DNA of 64,000 nucleotides from Reichenbachiella sp. 5M10 (GCF_002742335.1 NZ_MDGR01000007.1:3352501-3416500); one strand, 5' to 3'. Counted from the stretch's first letter, positions 44,661 to 54,038 are shown. Notes: generated by a model not told the origin, from the sequence alone. Translations and numbers: made by a program.

Positions 44661-45887
44661 ATGAGCTTGCCCCTGTTCATATCTCGACGTTACTTTTTCT
44701 CCAAAAAGAAAAAGAATTTCATCAACATCATCGCGATCATATCGATGCTCGTCGTGTCGATCGGTACCGCTGCGCTCATTATTGTACTGTCGGTATTCAA
44801 TGGGATGGAAGACTTACTCCGATCGATATATGGTGAATTTGACGCACCGATACAGGTCATGCCTCGTCAGGGAAAATCCTTCGAACTCACAGATGACATC
44901 AAATTCGAGATCAACTCCATCGACGGTGTGATGGGCATCACCGAAGTAATCGAAGACAATGCACTCCTCAAATACAACCACTCGCAAATGGTAGTCAAGA
45001 TCAAGGGGTTCAGCAAGGATTTCATTGAGATGGGCCGCATGAAAGAAGCAATCCGTCACGGAGAACTCTCCTTCGGAAGCGAGACACAGCCCTTAGCCAT
45101 CGTCGGACGAGGGATACAGTTCAAACTAGGGATCTCCCTGCGCAACGAATACACCCCCTTGGAGTTTTTCTACCCAAAAAATGTACGCCCAGGGCAAATC
45201 AACCCCTCCAGCTACTACACTCATACACGCATTCTACCGGGCGCGGTATTCGCACTCGAACAACACTATGACGACAACTATGTCTTTGTCCCGATTGCCT
45301 TCACCGAACAACTACTTGACTACAAAGGCAAACGCACCTCTGTCGAAATCTTAATCGAAGATCCTAGCCAAGCCGATAAAATCCAAGATCAACTCACTCA
45401 AGCTCTCGGCGATCAGTTCGTTGTTAGAAACGCCGATCAACAACACGAAGACCTATACAAAACCCTGCAAATCGAAAAACTATTTGTATTCATCACACTC
45501 TCTCTAGTTGTCGCGATCGCCTCGATCAACATCTTCTTTTCTCTCTCAATGCTCGTCACCGAGAAAAAATCAGACATCAGCCTCCTATACGCTATGGGAG
45601 CCACTCCTGCCATGATTCGTAAGATCTTCTTGACTGAGGGAGCCATCATTGCTTTCATTGGAGCAGGCAGTGGACTGCTCCTTGGTTTTATCATCGTATG
45701 GATACAAGAGAATTTCGGGGTTGTATCAATGGGGGTAGAATCCGCTGTAATGCAAGCTTATCCCGTCAAACTCATCGCTACAGACTTCTTCTATAGTGCA
45801 ATCAGTATCATTCTCATTACCTTTTTGGCAGCCATTCAGCCCTCTCTTCGTGCCTCCAACCAATCCAAATTTCTGCGTATCAAGTAG
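44661..45887 (+). CDS. LolC/LolE-type ABC-transporter permease (FtsX family)
   Basis: The 408-residue permease has the LolC/E layout: an N-terminal membrane helix (about 20-45, IIAIISMLVVSIGTAALIIVLSVFNG), a large periplasmic MacB-like domain to about 265, then three helices near the C terminus (ITLSLVVAIASINIFFSLSMLV and two more). In proteobacteria LolCDE pulls lipoproteins from the inner membrane; Bacteroidota often have a single LolC/E-like protein next to rbfA. The ATPase partner is not adjacent. It starts directly after rbfA. Confidence 0.88.
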   Translation: MSLPLFISRRYFFSKKKKNFINIIAIISMLVVSIGTAALIIVLSVFNGMEDLLRSIYGEFDAPIQVMPRQGKSFELTDDIKFEINSIDGVMGITEVIEDNALLKYNHSQMVVKIKGFSKDFIEMGRMKEAIRHGELSFGSETQPLAIVGRGIQFKLGISLRNEYTPLEFFYPKNVRPGQINPSSYYTHTRILPGAVFALEQHYDDNYVFVPIAFTEQLLDYKGKRTSVEILIEDPSQADKIQDQLTQALGDQFVVRNADQQHEDLYKTLQIEKLFVFITLSLVVAIASINIFFSLSMLVTEKKSDISLLYAMGATPAMIRKIFLTEGAIIAFIGAGSGLLLGFIIVWIQENFGVVSMGVESAVMQAYPVKLIATDFFYSAISIILITFLAAIQPSLRASNQSKFLRIK

Positions 45888-45925
45888 AAGTTTCGTTTGA
45901 CAGTGATTCTCATTAATTTGGCTTT

Positions 45926-46432
45926 ATGAATAAAATCATCCTCCTCATCGATAGGCTGACAGAGCGGACAGGACAAGGAGTCTCATATCTCAGCCTCATG
46001 CTTGTAATCCTGATAGGCATAGATGTAATGCTACGCTACCTTTTCAACTGGAACAGTTCAGCCAATCAAGAGCTCGAATGGCATCTCTTCGCTGCACTCT
46101 TCTTACTGGGAGCAGCCTATACTCTAAAGCACGACAAACATGTACGGGTAGACGTCTTTTATTCCAACTTCTCCCCTCTCACCAAATCTTGGATCAATCT
46201 GATTGGCACACTTCTTTTTCTGATCCCCTTTTGTGTAGTCCTCCTCATGACTTCAATCCCTTTCGTGATGGATGCTTGGCACATCAACGAATCAAGCGCC
46301 GAACCCGGTGGTTTGCCTCACCGATTCATCATCAAATCTACCATTCCGATGTGTGCACTTTTGCTTCTACTACAAGGTATCGCTATACTCCTGCATTCGA
46401 TATCCCAAATCCTCAACCCTACCACCACATGA
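45926..46432 (+). CDS. TRAP transporter small permease (DctQ)
   Basis: DctQ and DctM form the membrane part of TRAP transporters, secondary carriers for organic acids. The 168-residue protein has four membrane helices, with the family motif RYLFNWNSSANQELEWHLFAALFLLGAAYTLKHDKHVRVDVF in residues 33-75. The DctM ATG overlaps its stop. No periplasmic binding protein (DctP) gene lies on either side. Confidence 0.9.
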   Translation: MNKIILLIDRLTERTGQGVSYLSLMLVILIGIDVMLRYLFNWNSSANQELEWHLFAALFLLGAAYTLKHDKHVRVDVFYSNFSPLTKSWINLIGTLLFLIPFCVVLLMTSIPFVMDAWHINESSAEPGGLPHRFIIKSTIPMCALLLLLQGIAILLHSISQILNPTTT

Positions 46433-47748
46433 TTACCGACTACCTCCCTTTACTCCTCTTTGCGCTGGTATTCATTCTCATCCTGTTTGGGTACCCCGTC
46501 GCCTTTACCTTGGGTGGGTTGTCGATCTTGGCAGGAGTGATCATGTATGACATGGACTTTTTTTATCTCCTCTCTCTGCGAATCTACGGGACCATGCACA
46601 ACTTTGTCTTAGTAGCTGTCCCGCTCTTTGTATTTATGGGTATCATGCTGGAAAAGTCCGGTTTGGCCGAAAGTCTCTTAGAAACCATGTCACACCTCTT
46701 CGGTAAACTCAAAGGTGGACTAGCACTCTCGGTAGTCATCGTAGGGGCTATGCTCGCTGCATCGACGGGGATAGTAGGAGCGACCGTCATCACGATGGGA
46801 CTCATCAGTCTACCCACCATGCTCAAAAAAGGCTACTCGCCCGAACTTGCTACAGGCACGATCGCTTCGGCTGGGACTCTAGGTCAGATCATCCCTCCCT
46901 CCATTGTGCTGGTTCTACTCGCCAGTGTCCTCAACATCTCTGTAGGTGATCTATTCACTGCAGCATTGATCCCTGGGCTACTCCTCGTAAGCCTATACAT
47001 ACTCTACATCCTCGTCATCGCCCAGCTACGCCCTCAATCTGCCCCCGCCATCACTGCAGCCGAAAGCGCTGCATTCTGGTCAACAGGTAGCCGAAAAAGA
47101 ATCATTCAAGCATTTGTTCTGCCCTTTGCCCTGATCCTGCTCGTATTAGGCTCCATCTTTGCAGGAGTAGCCTCCCCTACCGAAGCAGCTGCTGTCGGAG
47201 CATTGGGAGCTATTGCACTCACTGCTTCTCAAAAAAAACTCAGCTTTCGCATTCTTAAAGAGGTAATGAAAGACACCACCTTTTTGACATGTATGGTATT
47301 CATGATATTGATCGGAGCGACCTCATTTTCGTTGGTATTTAGAGCCATGGGAGGGGACAAAATACTTGCAGAAACCATCACTCAAGCTGGGCTCTCTCCT
47401 GATTTGTTTCTGATTGCCGTATTGTTGGTAGTATTTGTCGCTGGCTTTTTTATCGACTTCATCGAAATCATCTTCATCATCGTCCCCGTTGCTGCACCGA
47501 TATTCACCGCCATGGGTATTGATTTGATATGGATAGGCATCCTCATTGCCCTCAACCTACAAACCTCCTTTTTGACCCCTCCTTTTGGTTTTTCTCTCTT
47601 CTACCTCAAAGGAGTAGCGCCACCAGAAATCAAAACAGGTCATTTGTATCGTGGAATTATTCCTTTTGTGATAATTCAAGTAGTTTTATTGGTATTGGTG
47701 ATCGTTTTCCCTGAAATCGTCACATTTCTTCCCTATTTAAACAAATAA
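46429..47748 (+). CDS. TRAP transporter large permease (DctM)
   Basis: The 439-residue protein has about 12 membrane helices and the DctM pattern: [64 protein letters not shown], described by span (about 105-160), and [17 protein letters not shown] at the end. I start it at ATG 46429, overlapping the dctQ stop; an open frame continues upstream inside dctQ but is a shadow. The substrate is likely a carboxylate, not determined. Confidence 0.92.
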   Translation: MITDYLPLLLFALVFILILFGYPVAFTLGGLSILAGVIMYDMDFFYLLSLRIYGTMHNFVLVAVPLFVFMGIMLEKSGLAESLLETMSHLFGKLKGGLALSVVIVGAMLAASTGIVGATVITMGLISLPTMLKKGYSPELATGTIASAGTLGQIIPPSIVLVLLASVLNISVGDLFTAALIPGLLLVSLYILYILVIAQLRPQSAPAITAAESAAFWSTGSRKRIIQAFVLPFALILLVLGSIFAGVASPTEAAAVGALGAIALTASQKKLSFRILKEVMKDTTFLTCMVFMILIGATSFSLVFRAMGGDKILAETITQAGLSPDLFLIAVLLVVFVAGFFIDFIEIIFIIVPVAAPIFTAMGIDLIWIGILIALNLQTSFLTPPFGFSLFYLKGVAPPEIKTGHLYRGIIPFVIIQVVLLVLVIVFPEIVTFLPYLNK

Positions 47749-47759
47749 CCCCTCACACC

Positions 47760-47987
47760 ATGTGGTACGAAAAAGACAATCAACTCGTCAAGATCTTTAC
47801 TTTCAAAAACTTCACTGAGGCTTTTGGCTTCATGACCAAAGTCGCTATTGTTGCAGAAAAAATGGATCATCATCCCAATTGGTCCAATGTATACAACAAA
47901 GTCACGATTCAGCTCTGCACCCATGACGCTGGCAATGTAATCACAGACAAAGACAAAGCCTTGGCTGAGGCCATTGATCAATTATAA
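47760..47987 (+). CDS. Pterin-4a-carbinolamine dehydratase
   Basis: The enzyme regenerates quinonoid dihydropterin after aromatic-amino-acid hydroxylation. The 75-residue protein has [27 protein letters not shown] with the catalytic HHP and the VYNKVTIQL and [14 protein letters not shown] strands. It lies 11 bp after dctM and 1 bp before rsmI. No phenylalanine hydroxylase is nearby. Confidence 0.92.
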   Translation: MWYEKDNQLVKIFTFKNFTEAFGFMTKVAIVAEKMDHHPNWSNVYNKVTIQLCTHDAGNVITDKDKALAEAIDQL

Positions 47988-47988
47988 T

Positions 47989-48666
47989 ATGACTTTAGAC
48001 TCGTCTCTCTATCTGGTCCCGACACCAATCGGCAACCTTCAAGACATCACACTACGTGCCCTCGAAACCCTAAAAAGTGTCGATGTGATACTAGCCGAAG
48101 ACACTCGCACTTCAGGGGTCTTGCTCAAGCATTTTGACATCAAAAAGCCCCTCAAGAGTTATCATATCTTCAACGAGCACAAACAAGTCGAGCAGATCGC
48201 CGAGAACCTAAAGCAGGGACAAAAGATGGCTTTGATATCCGATGCAGGAACACCTGCCATCAGTGACCCCGGGTTTCTTCTAGTCAGAGAATGTATCAAA
48301 CAGGACATCCGTATCGAGTGTCTTCCTGGAGCAACTGCTTTCGTTCCAGCGTTGGTCAACTCTGGACTCCCCTCTGACCGCTTTGTATTCGAAGGATTCC
48401 TCCCTCAAAAAAAAGGAAGACAGACCAAATTAGAATCCCTCAAAGAGGAATCTCGAACGATGGTCTTTTACGAATCTCCACATCGTCTCGTCAAAGCACT
48501 AGGACAATTTGCAGAAGTATTTGGTCCAGACCGACAAGCCTCTGTCAGTCGAGAAATCACCAAAATACACGAAGAAACGATACGAGGATCTCTCCGTGAG
48601 ATCATCATCTACTACGGTGAGAAAAAAGTAAAAGGAGAAATCGTCATCGTCATATCTGGTCTATGA
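47989..48666 (+). CDS. rsmI: 16S rRNA (cytidine-1402-2'-O)-methyltransferase
   Basis: RsmI methylates the 2'-O of C1402 in the ribosomal P site using SAM. The 225-residue protein has LYLVPTPIGNLQDITLRALETL, AEDTRTSGVLLKHF, SDAGTPAISDPG and the C-terminal GEIVIVISG. ATG 47989 directly follows the dehydratase stop. Its own stop overlaps the next ATG (ATGA). Confidence 0.95.
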   Translation: MTLDSSLYLVPTPIGNLQDITLRALETLKSVDVILAEDTRTSGVLLKHFDIKKPLKSYHIFNEHKQVEQIAENLKQGQKMALISDAGTPAISDPGFLLVRECIKQDIRIECLPGATAFVPALVNSGLPSDRFVFEGFLPQKKGRQTKLESLKEESRTMVFYESPHRLVKALGQFAEVFGPDRQASVSREITKIHEETIRGSLREIIIYYGEKKVKGEIVIVISGL

Positions 48667-49448
48667 ATCTAAAACACATCACCCAAGAAGTCGTCCAACT
48701 CGCCACCGAATGTGGGGGATTCATCCAACAAGAAAGAGCACATTTCACTCTTGAGCACATCGAGGTAAAAGGCAAAAATGTTCTCGTTTCTTACGTGGAC
48801 AAGGAGGCTGAAAAAATGATCGTTCATAGGCTCAAAGAGATTTTACCAGAAGCAGGGTTTATCACTGAAGAAAACACCATCGAAGAAGATAATCGAGCGC
48901 TCAAATGGATCATTGATCCACTAGACGGTACGACTAACTTTATCCATGGGGTACCCTGCTACTCGACCAGCATCGCTTTAGCTCGTGGTGAGGAGTTGCT
49001 CATTGGTGTGATCTACGATATAGGACAAAGCGATTGCTTTCATGCCTATCAAGGTGGAGGTGCCTACCAAAACCATGAAAAGATATCCATCTCCCCCATC
49101 ACCAAACTATCTGAAAGCCTCCTTGCTACAGGCTTCCCTTATTGCAACTTTGATAACATGGAGCGCTACCTCGCTATACTGAATCAACTGATGCAAAACT
49201 CCCACGGAATCAGACGAATGGGAAGTGCTGCTATAGACTTGGTGTATACCGCCATGGGCCGATTCGAAGGTTTCTTCGAGTACAATCTCAATGCCTATGA
49301 TGTCGCTGCAGGAGCACTCATCGTACAAGAAGCAGGTGGACTGGTGAGTAATTTTTCGGGTGGAAAAGACTTCCTTTTCAAACGCGAAATAGTTGCTACA
49401 TGTGGCATCCAGCAAGAGCTTTTGGACGTTATAAAAAAACATTGGTAA
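48663..49448 (+). CDS. Inositol monophosphatase-family phosphatase
   Basis: The Li-sensitive phosphatase family uses Mg to hydrolyse inositol-1-phosphate and similar sugar phosphates. The 261-residue protein has ITEEN (metal), IDPLDGTTNFIHG (metal, active site) and AYDVAAGALIVQEAGG (metal Asp). It overlaps rsmI by 4 bp. Substrate could also be 3'-phosphoadenosine-type or histidinol phosphate; the motifs do not decide. Confidence 0.92.
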   Translation: MNLKHITQEVVQLATECGGFIQQERAHFTLEHIEVKGKNVLVSYVDKEAEKMIVHRLKEILPEAGFITEENTIEEDNRALKWIIDPLDGTTNFIHGVPCYSTSIALARGEELLIGVIYDIGQSDCFHAYQGGGAYQNHEKISISPITKLSESLLATGFPYCNFDNMERYLAILNQLMQNSHGIRRMGSAAIDLVYTAMGRFEGFFEYNLNAYDVAAGALIVQEAGGLVSNFSGGKDFLFKREIVATCGIQQELLDVIKKHW

Positions 49449-49457
49449 CCTCACATC

Positions 49458-49604
49458 ATGATACAAGAGCTCATAATATTCTTATTATTCGGAACCGCCA
49501 GTTGGTTTCTCTTTAAAAAAATTTTCGGATCATCACGAAACAACAGCTCCTGTGCAGGAGGATGTGACAAATGTCATTCCACAGAGAACGAACAAAAGGC
49601 TTGA
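49458..49604 (+). CDS. Small Cys-rich membrane protein (FeoB-associated type)
   Basis: This 48-residue gene is easy to miss. It has one membrane helix (IQELIIFLLFGTASWFLF), a short basic stretch, then CAGGCDKCH (C32, C36, C39, H40) and a charged tail. The shape fits the small FeoB-associated Cys-rich membrane proteins, probable metal-handling partners of the iron(II) transporter. No feoA or feoB is in the window. It starts 9 bp after the phosphatase stop, in the same operon. Confidence 0.75.
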   Translation: MIQELIIFLLFGTASWFLFKKIFGSSRNNSSCAGGCDKCHSTENEQKA

Positions 49605-49630
49605 TTAATCGAGGCTTGTTCTTACTTTTG
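49601..49630 (+). promoter_or_regulatory. Promoter of the PaaE-like reductase gene
   Basis: TTG (49601-49603), 19 bases, then TACTTTTG (49623-49630) fits the -33/-7 pattern. It overlaps the last codon of the Cys-rich gene and ends 28 bases before the ATG. Confidence 0.55.
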
Positions 49631-49658
49631 TCCCCGCAAGTAAAAAAACCGCAAGTAT

Positions 49659-50753
49659 ATGTTTGGCTTATTCAAAAAAAACAAAGACAAGAAGAGTACT
49701 ATAGACTCAACAAATCTACACCTCACCATCAAAGAAGTCATTCAAGAGACCAAAGATGCTGTTAGTATTGTTTTTGAAGAGCCAATTACGGGGGCGATCT
49801 CCTATCAACCCGGTCAATACCTGACATTGATATCCACAGTCAATGGTAAAAAAATCAGAAGAGCCTACTCTCTATCCAGTAGTTCCGCATTCGATGACAG
49901 CCCTACCGTCACCATCAAAAGAGTGGAAGGAGGGTTGATGTCCAATCACGTTAGTGATCATTTTAAAGCAGGAGACATCATTGAAGTGATGGCTCCTATG
50001 GGGTCCTTCGTGTTAGAAATCAAACCTAGCAACAGCAAGCACGTTTTTTTGTTTGGGGGAGGCAGTGGTATCACTCCACTACTCTCGATCACCAAAACCT
50101 TGCTCAAAGTAGAACCTGATAGCAAAGTCACACTACTCTATGCCAATAGGGATCAAGAATCCATCATCTTCAAAGACAAACTAGACGAACTGATGGCTCA
50201 TTATCCTAAACAACTAGAAGTCATCCATGCACTAGAAAATGCTCCAGCTGACTGGATAGGCCACACAGGATACCTGACCAAAGAATTTATCATCCAAACC
50301 CTCAAAAACACTCAAGACGAGTCCTACCAAGAGATACGCTACATGACATGTGGACCTGAGCCCATGATGGACATTGTGCTCGATACACTCTCTAGCCTCT
50401 CAATACCTAGTGAACTCATACACAAGGAAAGCTTCACCCCAGCACCCGTACAAGAAGCGTCTCCTACTGATGACAAGTCTGACAAAAAGGTGATCATACA
50501 TCTCGATGGGGAAGAGCATGAAGTGATGGTGCCACCGACTAAAAGTATATTGGATGCAGGACTGGATCAAGGTCTCGACATGCCCTACTCTTGCCAAAGT
50601 GGACTATGTACTGCCTGTCGCGCCAAACTAGTCAAAGGAGACATCGACCGAGGCAACGCCGATGGATTGACAGATGCCGAAAAAGAGGAAGGTTACGTAT
50701 TGCTCTGTGTCGCGCATGCCCAATCCCAAGACATAGAAGTGGAGATTGGATAA
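49659..50753 (+). CDS. PaaE-like flavin/[2Fe-2S] reductase
   Basis: The 364-residue protein joins an FAD/NAD(P)-binding oxidoreductase module to a C-terminal plant-type ferredoxin. FAD motif RAYSLSSS is near residue 69, the NAD(P) site GGGSGITPLLS near 131, CGPEPMM near 230, and the ferredoxin Cys pattern CQSGLCTAC plus a final Cys (YVLLCVAHA) binds [2Fe-2S]. This is the architecture of PaaE, the phenylacetyl-CoA epoxidase reductase. paaABCD are absent here, so it probably supplies electrons to another oxygenase or desaturase. Confidence 0.88.
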   Translation: MFGLFKKNKDKKSTIDSTNLHLTIKEVIQETKDAVSIVFEEPITGAISYQPGQYLTLISTVNGKKIRRAYSLSSSSAFDDSPTVTIKRVEGGLMSNHVSDHFKAGDIIEVMAPMGSFVLEIKPSNSKHVFLFGGGSGITPLLSITKTLLKVEPDSKVTLLYANRDQESIIFKDKLDELMAHYPKQLEVIHALENAPADWIGHTGYLTKEFIIQTLKNTQDESYQEIRYMTCGPEPMMDIVLDTLSSLSIPSELIHKESFTPAPVQEASPTDDKSDKKVIIHLDGEEHEVMVPPTKSILDAGLDQGLDMPYSCQSGLCTACRAKLVKGDIDRGNADGLTDAEKEEGYVLLCVAHAQSQDIEVEIG

Positions 50754-50755
50754 CT

Positions 50756-51763
50756 CTATTCCTCTACAGCAAGGGTATTCAACAATTCCATCTCTGCCCC
50801 TAGGTACCCAAAGGACTGCCAATAGGGACTATTCATCATGTGCTTGAAGACCTCCATCGCGTCATCTGTTTTACCATTGTAGTAGTACCAGTTGCCTACT
50901 CCATAGCCTGTCGTGAGTTGTGCGATTGTCTGATCCGCCGTCTCTACATCGTACAAACTATGGGGTTGAATTTCCCCCTTATACATCAGTAACAATTCAT
51001 GGTATTGAAAATTCTCCATGATATTCATGTCCTTGTGAATCGGCTCCAAAAGCGCTACGGCAGCCTCCACGTTACCTATTTTACGATAAGTCATATACAA
51101 CCAATTGGATGCCGAGACCAACATATCATGATTATCTGCCACCAAAAGGCATTTCTTATAAGCTGAGACAGCCTTGTCAAAATTCCCTTTAATGTAATAT
51201 GCCAACCCCAAGTGATACCAGATATTGAACTGTACGGTACTACGTGGCACGTTGCTATCATTGGGGATTCCGTCTGGTTCTAACTCTAATGGAACTTTCC
51301 GAATAAAAAACGCGGCACGTTCCAAATCAGCAATTGCCTCATCCATTTTACGAATCGTCAGATAACGATGTCCCCTATGTCGGTACAATTGATACGAATT
51401 GGGGTTGGCCAGCAAAGCACTACTGTAAACGTTGATCGCCTCATGGTAACGATAGAGATAACTGAGTCTACGTCCATACCAGATGATCATATCCACGCTA
51501 TCAGGATAAGTCTGATAATCCTCAAAAGCCTCTTCCAGCTGGTTTTCTCGCTTGAGCCGTGTCCACCGATCCAAATCAGGCTCTGTCAAGACCCTACCAC
51601 CAAGTGAAGTATACGGCGCATTGACATCCTCTATCCGAACAAGATGAGATATTGTATCTGACTCCAATACCACCCCATCATTAGTACCAGCATTTTCGAT
51701 CTTCAGGCAGGACTGAAAAACCAACGCACACAGCACAAAAAAAAGAGTAGATTTATTCATCAA
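50756..51763 (-). CDS. TPR-repeat lipoprotein
   Basis: The 335-residue protein starts with a lipoprotein signal (LVFQSC), so it is lipidated and periplasmic or surface-exposed. The middle (about 100-280) is a series of TPR helix pairs, for instance RYHEAINVYSSALLANPNSYQLY, HLGLAYYIKGNFDKAVSAYKKCL and IGNVEAAVALLEPI, with a final TDDAMEVFKHMMN repeat. TPRs hold protein complexes together. No family beyond this is recognised. It converges with the PaaE-like gene, 2 bp apart. Confidence 0.85.
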   Translation of the reverse strand: MMNKSTLFFVLCALVFQSCLKIENAGTNDGVVLESDTISHLVRIEDVNAPYTSLGGRVLTEPDLDRWTRLKRENQLEEAFEDYQTYPDSVDMIIWYGRRLSYLYRYHEAINVYSSALLANPNSYQLYRHRGHRYLTIRKMDEAIADLERAAFFIRKVPLELEPDGIPNDSNVPRSTVQFNIWYHLGLAYYIKGNFDKAVSAYKKCLLVADNHDMLVSASNWLYMTYRKIGNVEAAVALLEPIHKDMNIMENFQYHELLLMYKGEIQPHSLYDVETADQTIAQLTTGYGVGNWYYYNGKTDDAMEVFKHMMNSPYWQSFGYLGAEMELLNTLAVEE

Positions 51764-51782
51764 ATATTTATTCTCGTATAGT

Positions 51783-51790
51783 CAAATGTA
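51783..51790 (-). promoter_or_regulatory. Putative -7 element for the TPR lipoprotein gene
   Basis: Minus-strand TACATTTG matches TAnnTTTG and ends 19 bases before the ATG. No -33 box at normal spacing. Confidence 0.35.
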
Positions 51791-51977
51791 AATATTATGG
51801 GTGAAATCACCCTTAGAGCCAAAGACCAATTCCATAGAGCTTTGACAAAAAGTATGCCCATCCAGTATGGATCATGTTATTTTTTTGACACAATACCCCT
51901 AGGATAACGCATTCTCCAATATATTTATTCCTAATTGTTAAAAACTTAATTCTCACCCCACCAAAACCTCGACAAAT

Positions 51978-52889
51978 ATGAGTGAAGGACTAATCAATTT
52001 TCTCACAGCATGGCAAAACACCATGTACATCTTAGCTCCATCAGCTGTTGCACTAGGTATCATCATACTGGTCGTATTCAAACTACTACTCGGTAGCAAA
52101 AAAGAATTGAAGTCCAAATATGATTTCGTCAGCAAGTTCGAGTACAACTTCTTGTTTGCGACACATGCATCCATCGCTCTAGGCATATTCTTCATCTGCA
52201 ATACCTATAAACAAGAAACTGTCCTTCTTAGTTTCATTTGGTTCTTCATTCGCATCTTCATCTCACTATGTATAGGAGTGCTCTACGGGTACATTGCACA
52301 GCTGATGCTGAAGTACTACTACCCAGGAGTTCAAGCCAAAAAGCTACACAAATACAGGTACACACCTCGAACCAACCCTAACAATGGAAATGAAATGAAG
52401 TTGCTCAGTGAAGAAGAGGAAGATGTATATCTCGACGAAGGTATGCAAGCAGAAGAGGATGTATTCTCGGTCGACTATGATGTATGGATTGATACAGAAA
52501 CGGGAGATACCAAAATAGAAAAATATGAAGGTAGACTCAGCGCCCTCAAATGTGATCGATGTGGGTTCCAAACCCTCAAATTAGAAAAAGAAGAAGTAAT
52601 CAAAGACGCCAGTACAGAACAGGAAGGAGAACTGATCAAACACTACAAGTGTTCCTACTGCAAGCGTATCAAGCGCAAGAATGTCAAGCTGTCGATGGGA
52701 AAAACGGAAAGTGACTACATACTCACTGAGCAATCCCAGTTTGTCAACCTCTCCAACAGTAAAAAAGTCATCCTCATCAAAGTCGCTATACACAGCAACG
52801 AAGGAGAAATCAAAAATTACGAATTCCAAAATCTCAACGAAGCACAAAAATTTCTACGTGAATTCAGCTTTAAGAAATCAATTGAATAA
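51978..52889 (+). CDS. Membrane protein with zinc-ribbon domain, unknown function
   Basis: The 303-residue protein has three membrane helices (about 15-37, 55-75, 81-105). Then an acidic linker (SEEEEDVYLDEGMQAEEDVF), and a cytoplasmic zinc-ribbon: CDRCGF and CSYCKR Cys pairs separated by about 34 residues. The C-terminal 60 residues are charged and without clear motif. I recognise no named family. The zinc-ribbon suggests protein or nucleic-acid contact. It is alone between the divergent TPR gene and a terminator. Confidence 0.65.
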   Translation: MSEGLINFLTAWQNTMYILAPSAVALGIIILVVFKLLLGSKKELKSKYDFVSKFEYNFLFATHASIALGIFFICNTYKQETVLLSFIWFFIRIFISLCIGVLYGYIAQLMLKYYYPGVQAKKLHKYRYTPRTNPNNGNEMKLLSEEEEDVYLDEGMQAEEDVFSVDYDVWIDTETGDTKIEKYEGRLSALKCDRCGFQTLKLEKEEVIKDASTEQEGELIKHYKCSYCKRIKRKNVKLSMGKTESDYILTEQSQFVNLSNSKKVILIKVAIHSNEGEIKNYEFQNLNEAQKFLREFSFKKSIE

Positions 52890-52920
52890 GATGGTCTTAC
52901 CTCTTATAGCTTCCACCTAC

Positions 52921-52958
52921 AAAAAAGGCCGATTAGTCATAGACTAATCGGCCTTTTT
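52921..52958. terminator. Bidirectional terminator between the zinc-ribbon gene and rpmA
   Basis: A 17-bp perfect stem (AAAAAGGCCGATTAGTC and complement) with a 3-base loop is flanked by A- and T-runs. Confidence 0.93.
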
Positions 52959-52980
52959 CAAATATCCTAACGTACGAAAC

Positions 52981-53250
52981 TTACGCCTGTACGCCATCTA
53001 CAGACACTACAGAGACATAAGATCTGTTTTGTCTTCCTTTTCTGAATTCTACTACACCGTCTGTCAAAGCAAACAATGTATGATCCTTACCAATACCAAC
53101 ATTCACGCCAGGATGGTGCTTTGTTCCTCTTTGTCTCACGATGATGTTACCAGCTATGATTTTCTCACCGCCAAAGATTTTCACCCCTAGTCGTTTACTA
53201 TGTGATTCTCTTCCGTTTTTAGAACTACCTGCTCCTTTCTTATGTGCCAT
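52981..53250 (-). CDS. rpmA: 50S ribosomal protein L27
   Basis: L27 sits at the peptidyl-transferase centre. The 89-residue protein begins [21 protein letters not shown] after Met (family-typical), with [18 protein letters not shown] and [17 protein letters not shown]. It is a short, unprocessed N terminus with no leader. It follows rplU by 9 bp. Confidence 0.97.
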   Translation of the reverse strand: MAHKKGAGSSKNGRESHSKRLGVKIFGGEKIIAGNIIVRQRGTKHHPGVNVGIGKDHTLFALTDGVVEFRKGRQNRSYVSVVSVDGVQA

Positions 53251-53259
53251 GGTGTTATA

Positions 53260-53568
53260 TTATTTTATGGTCTCAATCAATATTTTTGTCAAGGCTTGTC
53301 TGTGCCCATTCTTCTTCTTGTAACCTTTTCTTCTTTTCTTCTTGAAAACGATCACTTTGTCGTCCTTCAAGTGAGAAAGGATTTTTGCTGTTACTTTAGC
53401 ACCCTTTACTGTTGGAGTACCTACGTTGACTTTACCGTCGTTATCTACTAACAACACATTGTCAAACTCTACGGAAGCGCCCTCTTCACCATCCAATGCT
53501 GGAGCATAGATGAATTGGTCTTGCGTTACTTTGAACTGCTTTCCTGCTATATCTACTATTGCGTACAT
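53260..53568 (-). CDS. rplU: 50S ribosomal protein L21
   Basis: L21 is a 23S-binding protein. The 102-residue protein has YAIVDIAGKQFKV at the start, VEFDNVLLVDNDGKVNVGTP, and the basic end FKKKRRKGYKKKNGHRQ. It is first in the rplU-rpmA operon. Confidence 0.96.
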   Translation of the reverse strand: MYAIVDIAGKQFKVTQDQFIYAPALDGEEGASVEFDNVLLVDNDGKVNVGTPTVKGAKVTAKILSHLKDDKVIVFKKKRRKGYKKKNGHRQALTKILIETIK

Positions 53569-53603
53569 AATTTATTTAATATACCTTTTAAAAATTCGGA
53601 TTG

Positions 53604-53635
53604 CAAAGCTAATAATATTACACAGTATATACAAC
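53604..53635 (-). promoter_or_regulatory. Promoter of rplU-rpmA
   Basis: On the minus strand GTTG (53635-53632), 20 bases, then TAGCTTTG (53611-53604) fits the -33/-7 pair, 35 bases before the rplU ATG. Confidence 0.55.
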
Positions 53636-54038
53636 CGATCATTTAGCATTTTATACGAACTAAAAAAATATTTTTTTTATCACTTTTTTTCACCCCTCAA
53701 AAACACCATTCAGAGGGTAAAGTACAAGTTCGTAAAATCCAATCATTGATATGTATATCAAGCACTTAAACACTTTTTTCATACTCATCAAAAGCCCTCC
53801 TTTCATACACTTGTTGGGATTGATTTTTTGATGCCTTTTTTTCATATTTGTACTACTTGTTCGAAGGACCCAGCACACCAAAAGAACAAGTCATCCTATA
53901 GAATAACGTATGAACACCATTGAATCGCTTTTCAGCTCCACCCAGCGGCTGAACGATTTCATTTTTTGGTGTCTCCATATTCTATTGGGGTTCAATTAAT
54001 GTCAGTAACCAATAAATAAAGAGTGTAACCAAATAAAA
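53636..54038. other. Intergenic region upstream of nrdB
   Basis: About 400 bp with no supported gene. CATATTTG at 53843 is one base off the promoter element. A 29-codon frame (53910-53999) has no recognisable content. No NrdR-box pair is visible. Confidence 0.5.

Noticed and set aside
46078-46428. N-terminal extension of dctM inside dctQ
   Set aside because: Out of frame with a clear DctQ; the DctM ATG overlaps the DctQ stop in the usual ATGA manner.
53910-53999. A 29-codon frame upstream of nrdB, perhaps a leader peptide
   Set aside because: No ribosome-binding signal, repeat of regulatory codons, or attenuator hairpin follows it.
53636-54038. NrdR boxes upstream of nrdB
   Set aside because: No paired ACACTATATATAGTGT-like sites were found on reading.
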